DNA of 64,000 nucleotides from the NCBI RefSeq assembly GCF_030463535.1, contig NC_132893.1, positions 31,761,724-31,825,723 of the forward strand. The letters are read 5' to 3'. The stretch's first letter is position 1; each line of letters opens with the position of its first letter. Positions 57,405-64,000 of the stretch are shown one piece after another. This DNA is from Salminus brasiliensis (taxonomy: Eukaryota; Chordata; Actinopteri; Characiformes; Bryconidae). Under the pieces are notes generated by a model that saw nothing but the letters and a program-made list of their open reading frames with translations, was not told the origin of the DNA and searched no databases. The translations under genes and the position numbers were made by a program.

Positions 57405-57873
57405 CTTAAAGTTTGTGGACACCCCTTCTCTAATCAAGGCATTCAGCTACTTGAAGTTGCACCCATTGCTGACACAGACGTGCAAATGCATACACACACA
57501 CACACACAGCTTATCTTGATCCATGTAGAGAAGAACTGCCAATAGAATAAGACATGAACCTACTGGCACCATGCTGCCTAATGCCAGGTGTGGGCTATAG
57601 TGGTATAAAGCCCCCCAGCATTGAGCTGTGGAGCAGTGGAGGAGCTGTGTTCTCTGGAATGATGGTTGCTGGTGCTCCATCCAATACTTTTGGGATGCGT
57701 TGAGGATGATGAGGTGGGGTGGTGATTATCTACCAGCCTGACCTCACTAATGCTCTCGTCAATGAATGCAGTCAAATCCTCACATCAATGTGAGGATGCT
57801 CTTTTCAATACCCTTGATCTTAGAAGAAACAATGAATGATCAGGTGTCCCAATACTTTTGTCCATATAGAATA
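57405..57873 (-). mobile_element. Tc1-type MITE, family B copy 8
   Basis: AAAGTTTGTGGACACCCCTT starts and GTGTCCCAATACTTTTGTCC, then ATATAG, ends the copy. It is nearly full length and keeps all internal blocks of the family. Confidence 0.85.
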
Positions 57874-58009
57874 TATATCCCTAACACTCTCAGGGCAATG
57901 TTTCTCTGTGTATACCTCCCATTAAAGTCTCACTTGTGCAGATTCGGTTCTTTGACATCAGCTGTGGAGCGAGAGCTACCTGTAGCGACCCAATGATGAC
58001 ACTTCAGGA

Positions 58010-58370
58010 CTGTTGGAGAGATCTTAAGGTCTGCTCTTGGACTGAACTAGCTAGGACGGTCTGACCTGGCTATGATTTAGTGGAGCGGCTGATTTCTAAC
58101 TGTTCAGAGATCTTTTTAAACCCCTTCTCAGTCTCCTCTGCTTCTACAACCTTCTTTCTGAAGGCCTCGGAGAGCTGGATCTCTGGATCTGGCCATGATG
58201 TTGATCTTCTTTACCACTCACTTCAACCATCAATCAAGAGCAGACCAGACTAAACGTCTGAGGTTTAAATGTAAAGGCTGGCTCCTTCAGAACCCTCCTT
58301 TCTGGTCCATTTTTTCTGGTCCTCTGCAAAGGTGACAAAGGTTCTCATGGGGTGTCCTAATTTTATATAA
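58010..58370 (-). pseudogene. Tc1-like transposase fragment
   Basis: Read on the minus strand, 58200-58080 resembles the N-terminal paired-type helix-turn-helix of Tc1 transposases (AFRKKVVEAEETEKGFKKIS, then EQLEISRST). The start region is out of frame with it, and the catalytic part is missing. Surrounding text (CTCCTTCAGAACCCTCC; GGTGTCCTAATTTTATAT) fits the flanks of the same kind of element. It is an inactive fossil. Confidence 0.65.
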
Positions 58371-59819
58371 GTAATGGACAGTGATCCGATGTTCCACGCT
58401 CCCTCACTACTTACATCTAAGCTCTTCGGTGGCTTTCTCTCATGCTTTCCCCATTTCCTCACTCACTGCTTCTGACTGCAGTGCCTCCGTACTTTAAGGA
58501 TTGAAGACCCCAGTCATCAGGGGTTTCTAAGGGACACCAGCTGCTCTCCCCACAACCACATGGTCTGACGGGGAAGGAGATCAGATGTCAAAGGAATTCC
58601 TGTAAGTGCATAGGCCTCAGAAAACCAGTCCAGGCCTCTTTCCGGCAGTCAAACCAGCCACTGTATAAAACTGTCATAAAACATGCTGCGTAGATCTGGA
58701 TCAGTTCCGCGTAGACGTTACTTAAGAGAATCTACAGAAGTAGCCGCTTGGCTAGTAAAATATTTGCATATGTAAAGGTCAGAAAGAAAAACGCTGCCTC
58801 CATTGTGTTATTGACTGTTTTATGTCGATGTGGAAGAGGGAAGCTTTCTGGATGTCTTCCTTTTGGGTTTTTCCTCTCCTCTTGGAATGTTGCATAAGCT
58901 AAGATTGATTCCAGAGACCGAGCTGCCCACAAACAATTTCATGTAAGGGGGCGGGGGGGTGGCTAGCTTGCATATGGAAAATAGAAGCTGTCTCCGGACG
59001 CTCCGGATGTGGATCTGCGCCCTGTTTTGAAGAGCACTGCGTTACATAACCGAGCCAGAGCTTGCCCACACTGAAATCTGCGAAGAAAGCTCACAGTCAT
59101 GCAGTCCAGATCCATCTGCCCAACACTGCATCTTTCCATCCAGTGCACATTGGAACAATTAGGTTCTTGGGGAGAGATGACACTGATTCATCAGAAAGCA
59201 AAACACAAAAAAAGGGAAAATAGTGAAGTGCTCCATCTGGCAAGGCGGCCTATGATGGAAGAAGAGGAGAAGGCGAGTGGTTCTGGAGAAAGGACAGATT
59301 CATTCTCTGGCACAACCTCCTGACATTTAGTGTGAAAGACTGAACACAATGTGTTTGGAGCTAAATACTGCAGATCTGAGTGGATTCGCTGATGTTCTGT
59401 GGCTTGTGTAAGATGTGGACCTCGCCGAGCTTTAAAACAAGGTGTCAGTATCACAAATCTTCATGGAAATGGAAATGTTCTCTCGCTTCTCGGAGGACTA
59501 AAGTGTTGCACAATTTTGTGTTTTCCCTGCCAAATCAACTCATTTCAGCAGCATTGATCATCATCATCATCCTACTGCTGCCACCTCCTGCTGCCACCAG
59601 CCATGTAAAGCCTGTACCGCTGACTACTGAACGGCTTAGGGAAGAAGACTGAACCATGCTGAGCATTCCCACACATCCAGAGCTAGATCGTTGTGCACTG
59701 AAGCCGACGGAAAGCACAAATAGAAATGCACTGAATTTCCTACACTGGAATTACCTGGATTGATTTCTGCAGTGATTACTAATATAATGTGATCTGATCA
59801 TCATTGAGTAAACATCCCC
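58371..59819. other. Gene-free region
   Basis: Several 60-90 codon frames overlap on both strands without domain resemblance. No splice-bordered exon and no recognised element. Confidence 0.45.
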
Positions 59820-60050
59820 AGCCAACATGCTTGGGTTAAACGGGGGATAGGTGGGTTCCATGTGGGCCTGGGCTCTTAGAGGGGTCCTGGGACCCAATTG
59901 TGCTTCCCCTTAATCTCACATTGGTCCCATCTAGGCCCCATGTATATAGTGTACAACCCAGATGAGACCCATGTTTAACCTCTCCTGGTCCCATCACTGA
60001 CCCTGGTGGGCATCCATATGTGGACTTTGCGTGGAACCTAAGGACAACAC
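59820..60050. repeat. Dispersed repeat, second copy of the 55690 family
   Basis: GATAGGTGGGTTCCATGTGG, CCTTAATCTCACATTGGTCC and CATCTAGGCCCCATGTAT match the 55.7 kb copy. It extends further right (CTGGTGGGCATCCATATG). Confidence 0.6.
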
Positions 60051-60284
60051 TGTCATGTCAGCTGGGTCCACAGTGCAGGCTAGAAAAAGTAAGTGAATCA
60101 CTTGCGTAAAGGAATGAGGACATTCAAAACTGGAGTTAAACCATTCAAATATACAGAGAAAATGGGGGGCTCACCACAACTGTCCTAAATCAGGGTCTTC
60201 ATCAAATTTCACTCTTTATTTAAATTATTACAAAAGCAGCGAATTACTGGCATTGTTTCTATTGTAGATTGCAGCTCCATATTG

Positions 60285-60440
60285 CCAGTGAGCAGCCAAA
60301 TGCGAGGAAGAAACCTTGGGAGGAACCAAGACTCACAAGAGGGACCCGACCCGTCCTCCTCTGATCAGAACTATTTATAAATTATTGATAAAAGTTACCA
60401 AACCACCTAACTGTTGTACTGCTCAGATGTGCAGCATATT
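60285..60440. repeat. Dispersed repeat (AACCTTGGGAGGAACCAAGA)
   Basis: AAGAAACCTTGGGAGGAACC, then AAGACTCACAAGAGGGACCC, is a wording common in fish interspersed repeats. Only one copy is in this window; the class is not assigned. Confidence 0.5.
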
Positions 60441-62927
60441 CATAATCATAATATGATAATCATGGTGTAGTATAACTTAATATGGTCATAGCAGTGATGG
60501 TCAGAGTAATTAGAGTAATGATAGTTAATAAGAGAAGCCTATTATAGTGATAATATATGGTTATAGTGGTAATAGTGATGATATTAATAGAGGCAGATAG
60601 TTAAGAGTCCATTTAGATTTGAACATGGTCATTGGGCAGGTAGCAGCGGTAGGAGGGTGTGCAGCTGGTCTGGCATGGGTGGTGGGGGAGCCTGTTTGTC
60701 ATTGCATATCAAAAACACAGCATCTAAACTGGTTTGATTAATGCAACTTTCCTTATAACTTCAGCATGAATGGGTGGGGCTAATAGGTGAGTATATGTAT
60801 ATAACTCAAATGGACTGTATGGACAGTTCAGCAGTGTACTATATATACTATACACTATATATTCATATATATACACATATATATGTAGTATATATATTAT
60901 ATATAACTATATATTTTCCCTGTAATGGGACTTTCAAGGCCTTTTATTCAGTAACGACTATGTATTATTAGAATTATGTCGAACAACCGCTATGAATTAG
61001 TCATTAACCACACATAGAAGTGTGGGATCATAGATGAATCCCTAGAGTATCAGGAGATTGCACAGTGTAATGCACAGAAAGGGTAGTTCAGATACATTTT
61101 CCATTTATTTACACTTGATGTTTCTAATTAATTCTAATAATAACTTCTGGCAGGTACATCATCTGGATTTTCCAGTATATGCACTGTAAACAGTGAGGCC
61201 GGTACAATGTGGCCTATATTATTGGACACACACCAGGGCCTGTGTACGTCCTGAACAATAACAAGCATTCAGCATTCGGCTGATCAGTCAACGGCCCCGG
61301 CAAACATCCTCCAGCCTGACCTCGCTCTGCTCTTTCCTCTTCCACAGCTCACTCGGCCTGGTGGCACACGGATGAAAAACAGCTTTTCTGTCTCAGGCAA
61401 CAAACATGTTTTTCTTGTGTTTACAGCCTGCGCCTGCTGCACGCCACTGTTATTCAGCACGCAGCGGCGGCGCTCAGATCAGATCTCTTTCACTGCTATT
61501 GTAAACTACTGTACAGGCTGCGTCACACTCCTATAAACAGATGTTTCTTTTGTGTGTGTGGTGCACAGCAGAGGTGCCGGAGTCCTTATTCCAGTCTTCG
61601 TTCATTGTCTGCAAACAAAGCCATATCTCTCTGTATTCAGGAGGCTGGAATGTGATCGGCTCCAGAAAAAAAAAAGTGAGTGTAGGAGGTTGCTTTAAAA
61701 GGGCCATAGGATGGAAAGCTGTATTTCCCCCTGCCATAGTCCAATGGTGAGAGTTTGGCACATGGGAGTGACAAGCCATAAACCTCCAACACTGCTGTTC
61801 CTCATTTAAAAGAAAATCCAGCAGAACTAAAACAGAGCTGGAAAACAGGCCGATTTCAAAACCACAAAACTGTTACATCACAGTCTTGGCTCGTTATATT
61901 TACACCCCACTAACGAAAGCCCTGCTATTCGTCCTAGTCAAAGCAGTTTTCTGAGACTCCCCAGATTCCTCCTTTTCCCCTGTGAGTGTCCGCAGAAGAG
62001 TGGTCCAATTCAGCCAGTCAGGAAGCTAAAGCTAAAAGCTAAGTTAAGCTAAAAGCTAGCCTTACCCTGCAGATGTGCTGTTCAGAGCAGCCCAGCTGTA
62101 GAAAGGGCCCTTCCACAGAGTACAGCCGAGAGCTGGGAAAAGTGCAGTTTGGAGGTGCGTGTCCAACAGCCAAGGAAAAAAGGACCCTTGGGAAAAGCGC
62201 TGATGTTATAAGCTAAAACGGTGACCCCTAGTTGGTAGGGTCACCTCTTCATCTCTTACTGCACAGAGAGGACAGCAACGCAACCCAGGAAGAACTAGGA
62301 ATAACTGCAAAAAAAGGAATTAGTGTTATGGTGATAGTGCTGAAAACAAGGCTAGGCTAGGCTAGGTCATGCTATGACAGTAAAGCACAGCTTTTTCACA
62401 CAAACTGACCATGAAGGTAAAATCAGTGTGCTGCATTCAGAAGCTAAATAACAGGGTGGTAAACAGGCGTGTAAAAACACATCTGGGCATTTTTCACCTC
62501 AACCAAAGTCACACACTTACTATCAATACATCAAACAACTCAAAATACTCAATAAAATGCATTCTGTGGCCCCTTTAAGTGATAACACCTGAATCCTGAG
62601 TGGCAGTGACCGCGAACAACCGTGACCGTGAACAACACCTTATAATCAAGGGTAGAAAATGTAGAAAGAACAGAATGAATGGAAAGATAGTAGGGGTCAA
62701 CTCATGTGACCCCATGTCACGGAAACCTCTGTTTAATTTAGCATGTAAACACTAATTCAATTGATTTCCCAGTCCCCTCAGCACATATATCCATGAAAAG
62801 CAGCCTTTTCTGAAATCGTTGCCCTGGTGATGTCACAAAAATCTGCAGAAGTTTAGCCCTGACTGTTCAAACTGAAGCTATAAGAAGTGTTTCAGACTTT
62901 CAGGGCAGCCAATCAGAACAGAGGTAC

Positions 62928-62930
<3 letters not shown>
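60441..62930. other. Gene-free region, partly low-copy
   Basis: No exon is supported. The block 61230-61640 is GC-balanced and free of recognised repeats, so it is the best place in the right third to look for a conserved non-coding element. 62830-62925 shares GATGTCACAAA and CAGCCAATCAGAACAGAGGT with 27780-27950. Confidence 0.4.

Positions 62931-62931
<1 letters not shown>

Positions 62932-62992
<61 letters not shown>
62932..62992. repeat. (CA)n(TA)n compound microsatellite
   Basis: CA units run straight into about 14 TA units. Confidence 0.95.
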
Positions 62993-62993
<1 letters not shown>

Positions 62994-63440
62994 ACATCCA
63001 CCCTCAATATTCAATATTAGCAGCCCTCTCACCACGTTAGAGGGGTCGGTTACGAGCATGCTGAGGCGGGGCTTAGTGAGAAGTGGGCGGGGCAGGTCTT
63101 TTTTACCTCATACTTCCCACTGTATGTTTCATCATTCATTGAGGCAAAGTTCCAGTTAACGCAGAACTATCTGCAGATAGTTCTGAATTTCCTAACCTCT
63201 AGGGGGCGCACTAGCCAGCAGAAATTTTGTTTTTGTTGGATAAATTGCTTGTTTTACTTGTTTTAACTAAATGCAACAAGGTGTGTGTGTATGTGTGTGA
63301 TGTTTAAAAAATCAATGAAAATGATGTACTACACTATAGTTTTATTTAGTACACTAAATGAATAGTTCACTTGTTTTTTTTAACCCTTTAGACAGCCTAT
63401 AGACCGCGGATGTGCCAAAAGTGAGAACAGCCAGTTTGCA

Positions 63441-63692
63441 CAGAAGTCCCTGTAGTAACTGAATAAGGGGTTAAGTCTAGGAGAAGTCCCTGTAGTAACT
63501 GAATAAGGGGTTAAGTCTAGGAGAAGTCCCTGTAGTTACTGAATAAGGGGTTAAGTCTAGGAGAAGTCCCTGTAGTTACTGAATAAGGGGTTAAGTCTAG
63601 GAGAAGTCCCTGTAGTAACTGAATAAGGGGTTAAGTCTAGGAGAAGTCCCTGTAGTTACTGAATAAGGGGTTAAGTCTAGGAGAAGTCCCTG
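63441..63692. repeat. 40-bp tandem repeat, six copies
   Basis: The unit GAGAAGTCCCTGTAGTAACT, followed by GAATAAGGGGTTAAGTCTAG, is exactly 40 bp and repeats at 63441, 63481, 63521, 63561, 63601 and 63641, with a partial seventh. The only regular difference is TAGTAACT (copies 1, 2, 5) against TAGTTACT (copies 3, 4, 6). The near identity points to recent expansion. Confidence 0.95.
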
Positions 63693-64000
63693 GGAAAATA
63701 GGGCCGCTGCCTATTAAGCAATTCTTGTTTCGGCTGAAGTTGTAATGACGATCAGAGAGAAATACTGTAAACAGGCCGCTGTATTTACAAACGGTCAGAG
63801 TGGAATGAGCGGATAAAGCAGTGGAGGGCTTTTGGCCCATTAGAACCTTTGAACACTAGGGGATATACAGTAGCTGCTATTTGAGCTATGCAGAGCATTA
63901 GAGGCAGCTGGGAGACACGATCAGTCATCTTTAACAGATTAACTGGGTATTTGTATAAACAAGCTGCGTATGGCACAGCTGATATTTATCAGCTTTTATT
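63693..64000. other. Gene-free right edge
   Basis: No exon or repeat is recognised to the end of the window. Confidence 0.4.

Noticed and set aside
63441-63692. Tandem repeats considered as a CRISPR-like array
   Set aside because: There are no unique spacers between the repeats, and the window is vertebrate DNA.

Overview
The window is animal nuclear DNA, almost certainly from a teleost fish. Short exons with canonical AG/GT borders are separated by long introns full of microsatellites, tRNA-derived SINEs and Tc1/mariner-like and hAT-like miniature elements. The proteins are clear vertebrate orthologues, and the repeat style resembles otophysan fishes such as characins or catfishes. The species is an inference and cannot be fixed from the sequence alone.

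Four genes are supported by exon-by-exon reading. (1) paqr3, minus strand: only its first two coding exons (1222 to 792) are present and the gene runs off the left edge; a likely 5' leader exon lies near 4.46-4.68 kb. (2) antxr2, minus strand, complete: 17 coding exons between 22775 and 7109, 479 codons. (3) prdm8, plus strand, complete: three well supported coding exons from 24998 to 27526, with the start codon probably sitting alone at a splice donor at 24862-24864; 479 codons. (4) rasgef1b, minus strand, complete: 13 coding exons between 39444 and 30688, 484 codons, with a probable 5' leader and promoter near 41.9-42.25 kb. antxr2 and prdm8 are divergent neighbours about 2 kb apart. prdm8 and rasgef1b are convergent.

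The set matches part of human 4q21 (PAQR3, ANTXR2, PRDM8, RASGEF1B), but FGF5, BMP3 and PRKG2, which lie between PRDM8 and RASGEF1B in human, are not seen in the 3 kb between the two genes here. The four genes do not form a pathway: they encode a Golgi membrane regulator of Raf, a collagen-binding surface receptor, a nuclear PR-domain repressor and a Rap exchange factor.

The rest is repeats. Tandem arrays include trinucleotide-based arrays at 1.5-3.7 kb and 4.8-6.0 kb, a 53-bp array in an antxr2 intron, an 84-bp array in a rasgef1b intron, a 2.3 kb degenerate telomere-like hexamer array at 42.7-45.1 kb just upstream of rasgef1b, and six exact-length 40-bp repeats at 63.4-63.7 kb. Eight copies of one Tc1-type MITE, three copies of an hAT-like MITE, two deleted Tc1 elements and one hAT-like element with an 8-bp target duplication were recognised. 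From about 45 to 64 kb I find no gene. The long open frames there and in the arrays come from periodic simple sequence, not from coding.
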